Origin: Nothophaeocryptopus gaeumannii
Taxonomy: Eukaryota; Ascomycota; Dothideomycetes; Mycosphaerellales; Mycosphaerellaceae
Assembly: GCA_031771865.1 (NCBI GenBank)
Contig: JASISA010000001.1
Span: forward strand, 868,001 to 932,000
DNA length: 64,000 nt
Direction: 5' to 3'
Each line of letters opens with the position of its first letter. Position 1 is the first letter of the stretch. This document shows, one piece after another, positions 9,716-22,152 of the stretch. The notes beneath the pieces are model-generated. The model had not been told where the DNA came from. It did not search any database and was given only the letters and a program-made list of their open reading frames with translations. A program made the translations under genes and the position numbers.

Positions 9716-10048
9716 TCATCTAGTGCTGAAGTATCCCACAAAGAAAATGATATAACATGTCAGCGCCAAGATTGGGAGCGTCAGCAGCAGGCAAGCGGTG
9801 CAGTGCTTCTTGCGCCGTGAGCGATGCTCCTCTGAGCCTTCCATAGGCAGGAGCCTCTCTCCAATAGACAGCCTTGGAGATAGAATAGGCCCTGAATTCC
9901 TCACGACGTTGGCTTCAATGTCATGATCGTCGCCATCGCCAGTTGGCATTGGATTGCTGCCTGCAAAGTCGCTATAAGGGTCCGCCAAGACCGTTGCAGC
10001 TGGTGGAGGCGGTGTCGGCATGTTCTCGAGCGGGACTAGCTGCGACAT
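9716..10048 (-). CDS. Small single-span membrane protein 4, probably tail-anchored
   Basis: 110 residues in one exon. Short Pro/Ala tract (PTPPPPAA), acidic middle (GDGDDHDIE), then a basic patch (HRSRRKKH) and a Cys pair (CTAC) opening a single span at about 83-107. Only STR follows the span, so the C terminus can barely leave the membrane: a tail-anchor profile. The Cys pair near basic residues could be palmitoylated (inference). No TGTCCTCA octamer was found upstream of this one. Function unknown. Confidence 0.5.
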   Translation of the reverse strand: MSQLVPLENMPTPPPPAATVLADPYSDFAGSNPMPTGDGDDHDIEANVVRNSGPILSPRLSIGERLLPMEGSEEHRSRRKKHCTACLLLTLPILALTCYIIFFVGYFSTR

Positions 10049-10295
10049 GGCTCAGCATGGGCTGTCTGTTCCGAGATCGAAGGTTGAATGCCGTGTTTTG
10101 TGGCGTTGTATACGTAGAAGTACCATCATGCTCGATGCAGGGTGCAAAGCCCCAGAATCTTGTTTGCTGCGTATTGCGACAGCCGAACGCGTGTGAGCCA
10201 CCATATCCCTGTCGTATGATGCCGTGTATCGGTCCACCGCAGCTGTGGATGTGATTGAGCGTGCACATACTGATACTAGCAACGATGCACATATA

Positions 10296-11860
10296 TTAGC
10301 ATTTCTTACTGACTTGCCATACTACTAGACCTCTCCTCCCAATCACGCGTTGCAGTGTTGGTCGAACTCCGTCGTCTCCAAAGTCCAGATCGTCAAGTCC
10401 CACATGCTGTCGATGCTGCCAGAGACGCCGGAACATCAGCTCACTATCTGATGCCGATGGCCAGGTATATGTATCGAGAAACGTGGCACTATCGGGCGCC
10501 ACAAGCAGAGTCCGATTCTGTGCGCTTTCGCACATCGCCGCATCTCTCAGGTTCGCGAGCATGGCTTCGCCCTTCATTCCCATCAGGTCTGTCGTATTGA
10601 CATCGTAATTTTTTCTGTCCAGTAGCCATCTTGGCGGACTGTACGTCTTCCACCAGAATGCTTGGCTAACACTCTGCTGCTGCGAGATCCAGGATTGCGC
10701 TGGCACGACGCCGCCTTGATGGTAAACGCCGAAAAAAGTTCCAGCGAGTGCATTGAAGACGATCCAGGCTCCCAACCAGTATCGTGCTCCCACACTCGGT
10801 AGCTTGATGCTAGAAAGCAGAAGTGGCACAGCTGGTAGCAAGAAGCGCGGCTCTTGGTGAGGGAAGCAGGAGAGGGCGATCGTCCCAGCAAGCGCTGACC
10901 AGAACATCGTGCCTCTTCGCGTTGAGAGCAGTATCAGAGGAAAGGCGGGTCCGATGAGCTGAGGCAAGCTTGCCACGAAATGCTGCCAAAACGGGTGCAG
11001 GCCATGTTGAGCAAGATTCGAGAGATCCGCATTGTAGGCCAAGTTGTTCCACGGGGTGATAATAGCGGTCTTGTGAAGCTCTCTAATCTGAGGACGATAG
11101 CCGCTGTAGAACTCGGTGTCCATGGTGATGGCTACTGCGATTGTCGCCAGGCCAGCAAAAAGCATTGCTGGTATTCGAAGCGGACGATGATAGAGACCAG
11201 GGAGGATTTGTATCAGTGGTATCACCACGTATGCTGGAAACGTGATTCGATTGAACATGCCAAGCACTCCAAGGAAGGCCAGTCCACAGGACGGTTGAAT
11301 CAGAGTGCGTTCGGTGTCGTTCGACAATCGCCGGATCAGAACCAGTGACCAGAGGACAACGATCGTCTCAATGCTGTTGGAGAAAGTATGCGTCTGCAGA
11401 GCCCAAGTCACGTACGATGAAGCGACAAGCATGATGGCTTTGCGCCTCTCGTTGTGCGAGGGTACCAGTTCATGGATGGCCCAGTCACCCAGAACGAAGC
11501 TCATGAGAAACATTAAAGAGCGTAGACAGTAGAAGGCGACTGGAGGTGGAACCAATCCACGGCCGAGTCCTTCCCAGATCCATTTCAATACAGTTAAAGG
11601 CCAGCCGTATACGAGCCAGAAAGGGAATATGCTTCGAATCGGGTGGGAGGAAGTGAACTCCCAGGTCTTGTAGATAGGGTAGCCAAAGATCTCGCCTGCA
11701 TCGATCGCATCAACGCAAAGTTATCAGATGTTCGGAGGACATGGTGCTCACCAGCGATGATCTCGGGGCCTTGGAAGTGCTCATCGGGATGGATGTAGCT
11801 CGGCGATAGCGCAAAGTACAGCCTCACCAGCACCAGGAGCAAATACAGCCTGCGCCACAT
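10296..11860 (-). CDS. SMP3: GPI mannosyltransferase 4 (SMP3/PIG-Z type, GT22)
   Basis: Adds the fourth, side-branch mannose to the GPI anchor precursor in the ER lumen. Exons on the minus strand are 11860-11752 and 11695-10296; the intron 11751-11696 (GTGAGC...GCAG) falls in phase 1. The protein has 502 residues with many hydrophobic spans. The diagnostic N-terminal luminal loop reads SYIHPDEHFQGPEIIAGEIF, holding the HPDE motif of the GT22 family. The HEHFQ-like context followed by a WEFTSSHPIRS segment is SMP3/PIG-Z-like rather than ALG9 or ALG12. Other marks are THTFSNSIET and FNRITFPAYVVIP. It is divergent from SKP1, 824 bases away. Confidence 0.88.
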
Positions 11861-12684
11861 GCTGCAGAGCTCATGGAATTGCGTTTTGCGGATTGCGGAT
11901 TCAGATTAGTGGCGGGCGCGCATCGCTGTGTATGTGAAGCGGCAGAGAGATGAACGCAGTGCATTATTGTTGCCGCTTTGATGGTGGTGAACAAGAAGCA
12001 AGAAGCTGGGCTGGCACTAGGCACGCGTCTTGCACGCTTCACGCGACCTTGTGTTGTCTTGAGATGCTGGCCCGTGCGCCATCTCAGACATTCCGCTTCT
12101 GGCGAGCGGTGACACTGAGCATCACTTGAGAGGCAGTCTCGGAAAGTGAGTCAGGCATATGATTATGATTATGATTGTGCCGCTGGTGAAATCAGTAGCA
12201 GTATCAACTTCGAGTCCGCTCCTGCTATACATTACCTTCATACCAGATAGCCTACCTACCAAAGCTACCAGTAGCCTTAGTCGTCGTGAGGTTGGACGAA
12301 TCAGACGTCACCGCTTTCATTGTCCGCATTGACCTTCCGCCGTCTGTACCAATTGTCCCGCGCTCATTAGTAGCTGCACATGCGCGCACAATCAGAATCA
12401 GAACACGTTGGATAAGGCAGCAATCACTTGCAAGGCCAAGTTTGCTGCGGACGCGAGTGAAGAAAAGCCTGAGGACACTAGTACTAGCGCAAGGCAGCCG
12501 CTGGACCCTTGACGAAAGCCGCGCCGCTGGTTTAAGAGCTTCCGCTTTCCACCTTCGAACCGGCATCACCGACAACCACCAACGCACCACCGCAACAACT
12601 ACCATCCACCACTTCCAACCTCGACCACATCCACCAAGCCAATCACAACTATCACACACACTTCTAATCACAACATCCGTCGTC
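11861..12684. other. Shared upstream region of SMP3 and SKP1
   Basis: Divergent promoter region of 824 bases. A GATTAT triplet repeat stands near 12161. The part just before SKP1 is C/A-rich (CCACCACC...), typical of fungal 5' UTRs. Confidence 0.6.
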
Positions 12685-13305
12685 ATGTCTGAGGGTGAGC
12701 AGAACGTCAAGCTGGTCTCCAGCGACAACGTCGAGATCGTCACTCGTAAGTACCACCACATCCACATCACTGACTGCGCGCGCCTCTTACTGACTCTCCG
12801 ACAGAGCGCAAGGTCGCTGAGCGCAGCATGCTCATCAAGAACATGATCGAGGACCTCGGCGCCCCAGGCGAGGAGCCAATCCCCATCATGAACGTAAGTC
12901 ACATCACCCCTCCACCCCACCATCCTCCACACGTGCACCTGCTAATTACCATCTCAGGTCTCTGAGGCCGTCCTCCGCAAGGTTCTCGAGTGGTGCGACC
13001 ACCACAAGAACGACCCCGCCCCGACTCAGGACGACGACGCTGATTCGCGCAAGAAGACCACCGACATCGAGGACTGGGACCAGAAGTTCATGCAGGTCGA
13101 TCAAGAGATGCTCTTCGAGATCATCCTCGCCGCCAACTACATGGATATCAAGGCACTTCTCGACGTCGGCTGCAAGACCGTCGCCAACATGATCAAGGGG
13201 AAGTCGCCAGAGGAGATCCGCAAGACCTTCAATATCCAAAACGACTTCACCCCAGAGGAGGAGGATCAGATCCGCCGCGAGAACGAGTGGGCTGAGGACC
13301 GCTAA
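12685..13305 (+). CDS. SKP1: SKP1, SCF ubiquitin ligase adaptor
   Basis: SKP1 links F-box proteins to cullin in SCF ubiquitin ligases and is also found in other complexes such as the kinetochore CBF3. Exons are 12685-12745, 12805-12893 and 12958-13305, giving 165 residues; all splice borders are consensus (GTAAGT donors). The N-terminal BTB/POZ-like part reads VKLVSSDNVEI, then SMLIKNMIEDLG. The C-terminal F-box-binding helices are easily seen: LFEIILAANYMDIKALLDVG, VANMIKGKSPEEIRKTFNI, then DFTPEEE and a final NEWAEDR. An acidic/polar loop (TQDDDADSRK) separates the halves as in other fungal SKP1s. Several F-box-like genes lie elsewhere in the window. Confidence 0.97.
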
Positions 13306-14292
13306 GCGGTGTCTCTCCTACATGACTCCTCCCTCACCCTCACGTCCTCTACTGGCATCTCGTCCCCACGATACCTCACCTTCCGCGACTTACGATTGAT
13401 CACTCGACCCTATCTCCACCATTCGCATTTACGGTGGCAACTTCTACGGCGATGGATATTGCTGCGCGGCGTCGGGCGCTGATGGGTCTTGGCTTGCTTT
13501 TATGACATGGTTTACGACATTGATTGGCCTGGAGCCGGCTAGCCAGCGACTGGTCTTACGACACGGTCTACGGTGCTGGCAGGCTGGCGAGGACAGGCAA
13601 GCGCTTGAAAGCGCGCCTCGTGGCTGGCTTCAGATAGCTGGCTAATACGAGAGAAAACGATTCAAAAAGATACTTGTCCCTCTCCATAATATCGCGTGTG
13701 TGCTCATTTTCTGCTATACTAACTGCTGACAAGCAAGCTTCCTTCCGCCGACCTCGGCTTCCGATCACACCCGGTATTGACTTTGCCTTCACCACCTGTG
13801 CTGGCCATCTGCGGAAAGCCCGTCAGCAAAATAGATCTGCTACTTCTGCTCCTGCTCCGCTGCGCCGACCATGTACATGCACGTAGCGTCAGGACCGCGA
13901 GGCATGATGAGAATTCCACTGCAGGCATCTCCCAACCGGCTCCGAACCCTTCTTTGTCAAATTCGACTCATATGATTCCATTGGTTGGTCATGGCTGAGA
14001 CGCAAATGGCGCACGTGCCGCTGGGAAAGAGGGCATACATGAGAGACTGAGTCCGGGAAGGACAAGTTTGACATCAATCCCATATGCTCGGTCGCTCGCT
14101 CGCTGGCACGCAACCCGAGATTCTACGGCATCCGCAACGCTTTTTGAAAAAGGACACAGAAATGGGTATAGCCACCCGATTAACACCGTACTCCTTTGCT
14201 CAATGCCATTCCTCCATCCACGAACTGCACCTCCACAGTTTCTTGACGCTCTGACCACTTCACCGTAGATCTACGACTATCCTCTCACCAGC
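13306..14292. other. Convergent intergenic region, no supportable gene
   Basis: Lies between the 3' ends of SKP1 and the BAR protein. Short open frames (up to 89 codons) show no domain. A repeated CGCTCGCTCGCTGG stretch at about 14092 is minor. Confidence 0.5.
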
Positions 14293-15760
14293 TCAGTATC
14301 TCGGCACCTCACTCGTACTAAGAGCACTCCTCTTCATCGGCGGCGGCGGAGGCGGTTTCTTCGCCCTCGACGGAGGTGGTGGCGGAGGAGCCTTCTTTCC
14401 TCCTCCTCCTCCTCCTTGCGCAGCATCTAACTGTCCCGCCGTACTCCAACTCGGAGCCCTATGATGCTCATCGCCATACCCGCTCGGAGAAGTAGCAGCA
14501 GAGAATTCGCTTTGCTCGTCGCCGAAAACAGAATCGGGAGGCAGTTGACTACTCTCCCTGCTTTTTGTGATTCGCAGATTTGACCGTGCGCCGAGAATGG
14601 ATGAAGGTTCAGTCGGTACGCGCGCGAGACGTGGCATGCCTCCTACTGCGTGGGGAGATTCTGCTCGATTGCCTAGGGACATTGGGCCTTCGAAACCAGG
14701 GGTGGAGATGCTTCGGATACTAGGACGAGATGGGAGATCGAAACCTGGGAGTTCCTTTCGGGGCGAGTTGGCGCCTGAAGGGACGCGGGATGAGATCGTG
14801 GGTCGGATGGGTGGCTCAAGAGGCTCGTCTTCGCGAATGCTGCCGAAGCGGTTATCGTTGATTGAGGAGGCGCGCGAGCGGGTGTTGGTGTTCGTGCGTG
14901 TTAGAGGGTTGCGGCCGTTTACTGGGGAGGCGGTGTTGGAGCGCGACATGGCGGTGGTGGATCTGAAAGATGAGTTAGCAAGTGGAAGGGGCTGTGTGTT
15001 ATAGGGTAGAAGACGTACGCTGGCCAGTCCCTCTTCAACTGCACCAAGACCTCTCGACATCGATCGTAGTAGGTCAACTCTGCCTCCAGGAAGCTGGTGA
15101 GATCCTGCACAGTGTCCACCTCCGCCTCCTTGATATCCAACATTCGCCTGTGGACATCCTCACTGCTCTCCTCATACTTCATCTTCTGGTTCCTCAGCTC
15201 CTCCTCCATCCTGAAGTCCTCCTTCTTGCTCTTCTGCATCTTCTGCTGGGCGGTATCATACGCCAGTCTCCTGCTCTCCAACGTTCTTCTGGCTTTCTGG
15301 TATTCCTTCATCTGCACCAAGCTCCTTTCCAGCGACTCCAGCCAGCTGCTCGTGGCATTTGCACAGTACGTCTCTTGCATGCGCGCAATCCGCTCATTTG
15401 CTCTCCCAAGCATCGACAGGCACTGCCCAAATTCAGAGTCCGGTTCGAAGTCGTCGCCGTGCGCGACCATCGTTGCTCCAAAGTAGCTGACTGGCATTTG
15501 CTGGTCTTTGTCGAGGTACTTGTCTCGCTTGGATGTATGCTGTACGTAGACATCGGCGGATCGCTTCAACTTCTCCATACCTGTGTGAAATGTTAGTATG
15601 TGGAGGGCAAGCTGTGGTCTAGTAGCTGTATACCGTCATGCCGTAGCTGCATCTCCATCTCCAGTGACTTGAACTCCTCGTTCGTGTCGGTTTGCCGCTC
15701 GCTGCCCATGCGCTCCTTGCCCCATTGCTTCATGCGATCGAACTTCTTGCCTACGTTCAT
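14293..15760 (-). CDS. BAR-domain protein, endophilin-like, with Pro-rich tail
   Basis: BAR proteins bind and shape curved membranes in endocytosis and trafficking. Minus-strand exons are 15760-15634, 15580-15019 and 14962-14293, giving 452 residues. The start is the Met of MNVGKKFDRMKQWGKERMG, the usual fungal N-terminal amphipathic and first-helix sequence. The BAR core continues through DFEPDSEFGQCLSMLGRANE, RIARMQETYCANATSSWLES, a long charged coiled coil, and TYYDRCREVLVQLKRDWPA. After the second intron comes a disordered Ser/Pro/Arg-rich tail with two Pro runs (APPPPPPSRAKKPPPPPPMK) ending in STSEVPRY. No SH3 domain follows, so SH3 partners could instead bind the Pro tracts. Exact orthology is not settled. 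Confidence 0.85.
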
Positions 15761-16831
15761 CTTGGCGGCGTTCTCTCCGCAAAGGTATTGATGTCTTGGT
15801 GAAATCTCAGTGGATTTCCTTAGAGCTCCTTCAAAGCTTCTGAATGAGGTGTAAGTCGTATGTTGTTCAAGTCGCGGTAACCAGAGCCAAGACACTCCGG
15901 CAGAAGAACCCAGAAATCCTGTTTCGCCCTCAACCCAGCCGACTTCATATAAGGAGACCTCAGGGAAGTCGTCGTTGGGTAAGCTCGGGATCGCCGGAAG
16001 AGTGATCGGATAATTCTTTCGAGTGGTAAATAATTAGATGAGGTACGTAGTCAGAGTGATCATTAGACTTAAATGCCAGCAAAGCAGTGACGTTCCTCTG
16101 GTTCGTCTCCTGGAAGGGATGTTTGACGCGTCAGCGCCGACCTGTCTATTTTCACTTTTCGGTGAATACTAGGAGTTCCAGCGAATGTACACGAACGGGC
16201 AGTTTCTTGATGAGACGAGTGTGCACAGGTCGGAAGAAAGGTAGACGATGAGTTTCAAGAGGTATACTTTGGGTGGGGTTCAACGTGGTGGCACTCCACA
16301 CGAGCACGAAGAAGGGACTCGACTGCTGCCGCTCCCACACTTGTGCTCGTGCCGCTACTGCCGGCGGCTGCAGGTCCGCAGCGGCTTTCACCCCTGTTCA
16401 AGCTAGGCAATTGAAGGGGGCGTCAAATGGTGCCATGTCGCATTTTAGCTATGAGGACATATTACACGCGAGCAGAGTTCTGGATGCGATGAAGTTTGGA
16501 TATGGCTTGTGGTGGCTTGATATCATTGACGGGTACGGACTTCTCAGCTTCTGCGCTTCCTATGCTCGAATTCGCTGCGCAATCATCCGTACTGGACATG
16601 CCCTTGAAAGCACTGGGAAGTATGCGCCTTCTCTATTGCGTTGGTACAATCATCTGGCACGGCTTGAGGTCGATGCTGAACTTTTTCGAACGTAAATTCA
16701 TTGGCCTGCACTGGAATCCTCAAATGTAGCCGTGTACCCTTTACAGCTACGCTACGACCCATAAGGCAGCTGACCTTGCTGCAGTGCAAATCCATTGAAA
16801 CCCCACAAACACCGCCAACCTCAGTGATGCA
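15761..16831. other. Intergenic, no supportable gene
   Basis: Upstream of the BAR gene and downstream of ribosomal L2. A 140-codon plus-strand frame (16273-16695) lacks a domain and splice support. One inverted TGTCCTCA lies at 16452-16459. Confidence 0.5.
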
Positions 16832-17818
16832 TCAGTCCTTGGTCTTCTGGGTACCACGGAGCAAACCAGTTCTCCGGGCAGCAATGAGACCGGCCTTTTG
16901 ACCCTGTGCGGCGTATCGGGAGATGGTAGACGCCTTACCAATATGCTGGTGGTTACCACCACCGTGAGGCTAGAGAACGTGTCAGCATACGACTTGCAGA
17001 ACTGGAGTAGTGCTTCCCTTACGTGGTCGACTGGATTCATGGCAACACCACGAGTCTTTGGCCATGAGTTGCGCTTGACAGCGAACTTGTGCTTGGCGCG
17101 CGAAGCCTTGAGGAGAGGCTTGTCCGTACGTCCACCACCAGCGACGATACCAATCATGCCACGGACAGAGCTCTTAACGACCTTCTTGGCGCCAGATGGG
17201 AGCTTGACACGGGTCTTGCCCTCGTCTGGGTTGTGGCCGATGACAGTGACGTAGTTGCCGGAGGTTCTGCCCAGCGCACCTCTGTCGCCAATCTTCTCCT
17301 CGACGTTGCTGACAACGGTACCTTCTGGGACGGAGCCGAGTGGGAGGACGTTGCCGATGGTGAGAGAAGCGTTCTTTCCGGCGTAGATGAACTGGCCGGT
17401 GTACATGCCCTCGTTGGCGATGAAGGTCTCAGTGTGGAGCTTGTATCGGTATGGGTCGCGGAAAACGACCTTGGCGAGAGGAGCACCACGACCGGCGTCG
17501 TGAACGATTTCCTTCACGACACCGCGGACGTAGCCATGTCGCTCTGCGTAATCGTAGGTTCGGAATTTCGCTGCGGCCTTGTTCAGGCGGGTGTTCGCCG
17601 TGAAGATGGATCCACGACCCTTCCTCTGGTTGCCTTTGCGAATTGTTAGCCTCCAAGATCCTTAATGCGACTGCAGAAGATGGTGGCCACGGTGCGTGAG
17701 GATTGGTGTTGTCGCATCGCTGTTCTCCATCATTCGCACCCATGTCCTCACGCGCCATGGCCGTCCATCTCCTCAGTCATTGCAGTTATTGGGGAGTCTT
17801 ACGAATGACCCGACCCAT
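16832..17818 (-). CDS. RPL2: 60S ribosomal protein L2 (uL2, L8 in mammals)
   Basis: uL2 sits near the peptidyl-transferase centre of the large subunit. Minus-strand exons are 17818-17803 (16 bases, MGRVI plus one base), 17633-17023 and 16969-16832, giving 254 residues, the normal eukaryotic length. The first intron is 169 bases, the second 53. The first exon was found from ATGGGTCGGGTCATTC, joining to give MGRVIRNQRKGRGSIF, the family N terminus. The C-terminal exon restores the invariant HPHGGGNHQHIG loop that is broken in the unspliced frame. A TGTCCTCA octamer sits inside intron 1 (17743-17750). Confidence 0.97.
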
Positions 17819-19233
17819 TTTGTCGGTGTTGTCGTCGCTGAGTGGTGAGGTGTTGCGGCGTATTTCAAAACTTCGACTGATGTTGGAGATCGAGAAATGG
17901 CAGGTGCGGTGGCGGCACTTCCCGTCCGCTTTGCCAAGCCCATGCCGGAAGCGGGACTTCACAACACCTTCAGCGAAGCCAACCTTCGCGTCTTCATTAC
18001 CATACGCACCCTCATGACATTGCCCGTAGCTGCTTGAAACTTATGCACCGCTCTCTCCAGCTGGTTGCGAAAATTTTGACACCCGGTTTACTTACGATTT
18101 GACCCGCTCGCGCTCGGTATCGCAAAGGTAAGCGCAATCTTCGTGTCTCTTCCAGAAAGACCTCATGGCACGCGTACCATATCTTGGGTTTGGTTTCTGG
18201 GCTGTTTTCGTGTCTTTGTGCGATGTTCTTCACGAGGGGTCACGATGACAATGCATCCAAATTCCTGGCTTGAGAACGCTGGGCAGGAGAGTTCAGGATC
18301 GGCTTTCCGAGCAAAATCCATCTCAAGACGCGACAACCCATCATGAATCCCAGCGCAATTGGTCCCGCCGCCTGTGGACAGCTCCTACTACCCGGACGTA
18401 CTGCTCAACACGTCGAAAATACACATTCGCAGCGCGAACACAACAGACCGTTGCCGCCGCTCATATGAGCTGTATGTGTGCCTATGGACGCAAGAATAAT
18501 CACGACTTGCCAGATATCCAGCTCCTTACGCGCGAAACGATTCCCGGCTCGACATCTTTGGAAGCTCCTGGACGCTGACCCTCGAAAAATGCGCCCCATT
18601 TCGCACGACAAGCTGGGTGTAAGCTCACAAGCAAAGGCCAGGGCTCTTGCGGTGGCGAGGGCAGATGTTCGAGAGACCGTGAGCTCCCACTGCCAGGTCG
18701 CGAGCGCGATCGCGGAACACGCGGTGCCATCGGGCGGAACCTCGCGCTCTACATCTCCCTCTACCCGCCCTGAGATGCCCATGATCTTACCATGACAGGC
18801 ATATGGAGCCTCGACGACTGTTTGATGAACCATGGCGGACACTTGTGTCTCTATGGACGACTTGCGACTCGCAAAATCTCTGGAGTGTGGCCTGCTCACG
18901 ATCCCGAAGCAATCTTGCGACCGGCATGCGTCCGAAAAATCCAATGTGCACGACGAAATCATGAGGACCGCCTCGAAAGACATGTCAAGCGGTATGGAGC
19001 CTTTGTACAATAGCAACATAGATAGTGAAAAGCAACACAGAGAGTGAAAAGCAAACATACCCCCATCACTGCCTCCCGCCGTCGCTGCTGTTGCAGCTTA
19101 GTCATTGGCCAGTTCTCACCCCTTCGCTTGAAATTGTGACTTCATCCGTCTGGACCTAACTTCCACCCGTGGCTTCGCGACTTCACATCTTCCACTTTCC
19201 ACCCAGTATCACCACGCTACACAACCACCCAAC
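17819..19233. other. Intergenic, no supportable gene
   Basis: Upstream regions of L2 (minus) and the chromatin protein (plus). A 217-codon minus-strand frame (18405-19058) is the longest but lacks any domain or normal composition. Confidence 0.5.
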
Positions 19234-21351
19234 ATGGATTCCGACTCGGACAGCTCGCTGTCCTCGGCGCCTGAAGAGGAGGTCAAGAAGCTCGCGCCTA
19301 TCTTTTTGAAGGCCAAGAAAGCAACCAAAGCAGCCGCACCTCCACCGGCCGCATCTCCTCCACGGCCCAAGAGAGCACCTTCACCACCTCACGAAGAGGT
19401 CCTAGCCGATAATCCCGACATTACAGTGAGTCACCTGTGCTAGGAACACGAAACGGCGCGCTTTGGACGCGTGCAGATGCGCGATGGAACGTTTGCTAAC
19501 TTTTGGCTGCAGTTCATCGTCATGTTCCGATCACGCTTCACCGAGGCCTTCCCAGGCAAATGCCCTCACTTCGGACCGCAGGATATCGAAAGAGGAGTTG
19601 TGGACAGTGTACCGAGTCCAGAAGTCCAGCACCTTGTGTGTGCACTGCTGGGTCTGGTGTTGAATAGAAAGAAGCCGGTCGAGTACGTCTACCTGCAGCG
19701 TGAAGAAAGGGACGGAGCAAGAAGAGTTGGGTACAGTCGGGACATGGTTGTGGTACAGTGGCTAACATGGACAATTCTACAGACGCACATCATACGGACG
19801 CGCGCTCGAGGAAGCGGTGCTCTCAAATAAGGCGCAATGGCCGTACAAGTGGGCCGGCCACAACCCATTGCACGGCGGGAAGGACTTCAACAACATGACA
19901 CCGCAAGAGAGGGTAAATCTCAAAATCGTCAGAGGCACAGTATACCTTGAGCTGACGTGCATTAACAGCTCAACCTCCTCCGCACACTGATCATGTGGTC
20001 ACTGTCATCGTCAGAGGTCGTCTCTGGCATGATCAAAGACAAGTACAAGCAGCAGCGACACACCGACGATGAGAACCAGCCACTTTCAGTCCAACCATGG
20101 GGCACAGATGGAGACTGGAGACGTTATTTTCTCATCCAGGGATTGGACGACACCAGCTTCCGGATATACAGAGAAGGCAGTCGACACACCAAGAACGCGC
20201 ACTGGTACAACCAAGCTGGCACCATTGACGAGGCGAAGGCTCTATCAGAGAAGCTGGAGAAAGTGGACGGCTCGCAACGCGCACGAAAATTGGCGATTCG
20301 AATCAGTAACGCCGTCCCCACATTTGAAGCAACAGAGGAGAAGCGCCGACGTCGGGAATATCGCCAACAACGTCGCGCTGCCTTCACTCGTCCGGAACCT
20401 GGCTTTGGTATCTACGAAGGTCGCACTCGTGGCAAGCGCATGCGGTATACCTACGATGATGATGAGGATGTCGATGGCGACAACGACTCAGATGCTATGT
20501 CTACTCGTCGCTCCACGCGAAATGGATCGAATCGCAGCACACCTTTTGAGACTGGTCCAACCTACACAGCTTCAGGACGCCAAATCAATCAGCCTCGTCG
20601 TGGCGAATACGGCGAGAGCCTGCTCACCAACAATATGATGAGCACGGACGAGCTAGGACAAGACTATGAAGACGGCGCAAGATCCGCGCGTGCTGGTACT
20701 GATGAGTCCGATCCTGTGCGGGCCGGGGGGAGGCCTGCACGCGGCGCGGCGCGACCAACATACAACGAGAATCCGAGGAAGCGAAAGCACATTGATGGAT
20801 ACAACGACATCGATGAGATGAGTGATGAGGACGACGCTGGTGACGATTGGGACTCCGACAAGAATGGCGATGACGATGAGGATATGCCTGACGCCGCTGA
20901 CGATGCCGATTCTGAAAAAAGCGAGGATGTGGATGATTCCGATGCATACGACTCAGCGAGAAGCCTGATTGTGAAGCTGAAGGTGCCTAAGCATGCGCTC
21001 TCTTCCGGTAACTATACACCCCCAACGAGCCCACCGAGTCCTGGAGAAGCAGTATCGGAGCCCAAGTGCGACCCAGCGACCGTGGTCAAGCCAGAGTCCA
21101 AGACGGAGGCCGTCGACTCATTCCAAGAGCGGCCAGCTCCGCAGGTCGAAGCTAGAGAGGCACCCAAGACCAACGGAGCTGATCATACTACCCGTACAGC
21201 AAACGGCATTTTGCCTTCCACCGCTGGCCACACCATCACAACGGCTACGTCTAGTTCTTCGCCAAATGTGCTAATCCCCACTGTTCGGCCCGAGCAGAAG
21301 GCGCAATTTGCTGCATCCGCAGCCACTCAGAATGGGGTCGCTCCGGTGTGA
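19234..21351 (+). CDS. DDT/WHIM-like chromatin-remodelling accessory protein
   Basis: Exons are 19234-19425, 19513-19682, 19783-19912 and 19969-21351; phases agree and give 624 residues. The N terminus is acidic/Ser-rich, then a Lys/Pro/Ala segment. FIVMFRSRFTEAFPGKCPHF to LLGLVLNRKKPVE looks like a DDT-type helical domain. HNPLHGGKDFNNMTPQERLN, then LLRTLIMWSLSSSEVV, resembles the WHIM1 motif of ISWI-complex partners. WGTDGDWRRYFLIQGLDDTS, then FRIYREGS, resembles WHIM2/3. The second half is disordered and acidic, with KRKH and a late KLKVPKHAL motif. Known partners of this type (Ioc, RSF1, CECR2 families) guide ISWI remodellers. The exact orthologue is not fixed; nuclear location is expected. 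Confidence 0.72.
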
Positions 21352-22152
21352 GCAATGGACAGGAAGTGCTCTCACTGTAGTGCAAGAGGGCCGCTGGATT
21401 TTTCGATATTGTAATAGATTGATCTGCTGGACTGACACAGGATGGCGGGAAGCAGCTTTAGCCGGGAACTGGTGATAAGAGCTTTGAGACTTGCGCTGTG
21501 AGAAGGATAGCGATGCTGGAAAGCGCTGTCAGCTCGCTGATGTACGAGACGAGTGGCATTGAACAGCTGCGAAGCATTGCTAGTCTTGCCTGCCGCGATA
21601 GGCTTGCAATACTGCAAATTAAAGATGAAGATTTACCCATCCTCGGCAATCTTCGATTTCTGCTCTTTTGTTTTGTCTGACATTTTCAACGCATCCTCGT
21701 GCTGGATTCAACACAGCATCAAGTGCGGCTAGTCAGTCACTCATGAGAGGTTGCAGGGGTCTTGATACGCTAGGCTCAAAGCCCAGTTCATTGCATTGCA
21801 TTCTGTTCCATCTCGGCCATCTATTGTAGCATGATCCGGAGAAATTTCCCATCCAGTTTCTGATCTGAATCTATGAAAGACGAAAAAAAAGAGCGTGACG
21901 AGTCTCGGTTGTCGTAAAGAGAAAACGCAGGCGGTGTTGCTCTGCTGTCAATCAATCGTGTCCATCTCCCGAATCAACGCCATATCCAAAGCAAAGGTCC
22001 ATCCCAGTAGTGCTAGTAAAAGCAGTGTGAAAGTCATGATGGGTATCAGAATTCCAAGCCAGCATCCACTCCATTCCAGCCTCGTCGCACACCACTCAGC
22101 ACAGCTGCTTTTTGCAGCCATGCTCCTATCGTCTTCTCAAGGTGGTGGAAGA
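21352..22152. other. Convergent intergenic region, no gene seen
   Basis: Lies between the 3' ends of the chromatin protein and the Spo12-like gene. Only short open frames without features. Confidence 0.55.

Noticed and set aside
16273..16695. 140-codon plus-strand frame
   Set aside because: No domain, no splice partners, weak codon texture.
18405..19058. 217-codon minus-strand frame
   Set aside because: No recognisable motif, composition unlike fungal proteins, several equally long shadows on the other strand.
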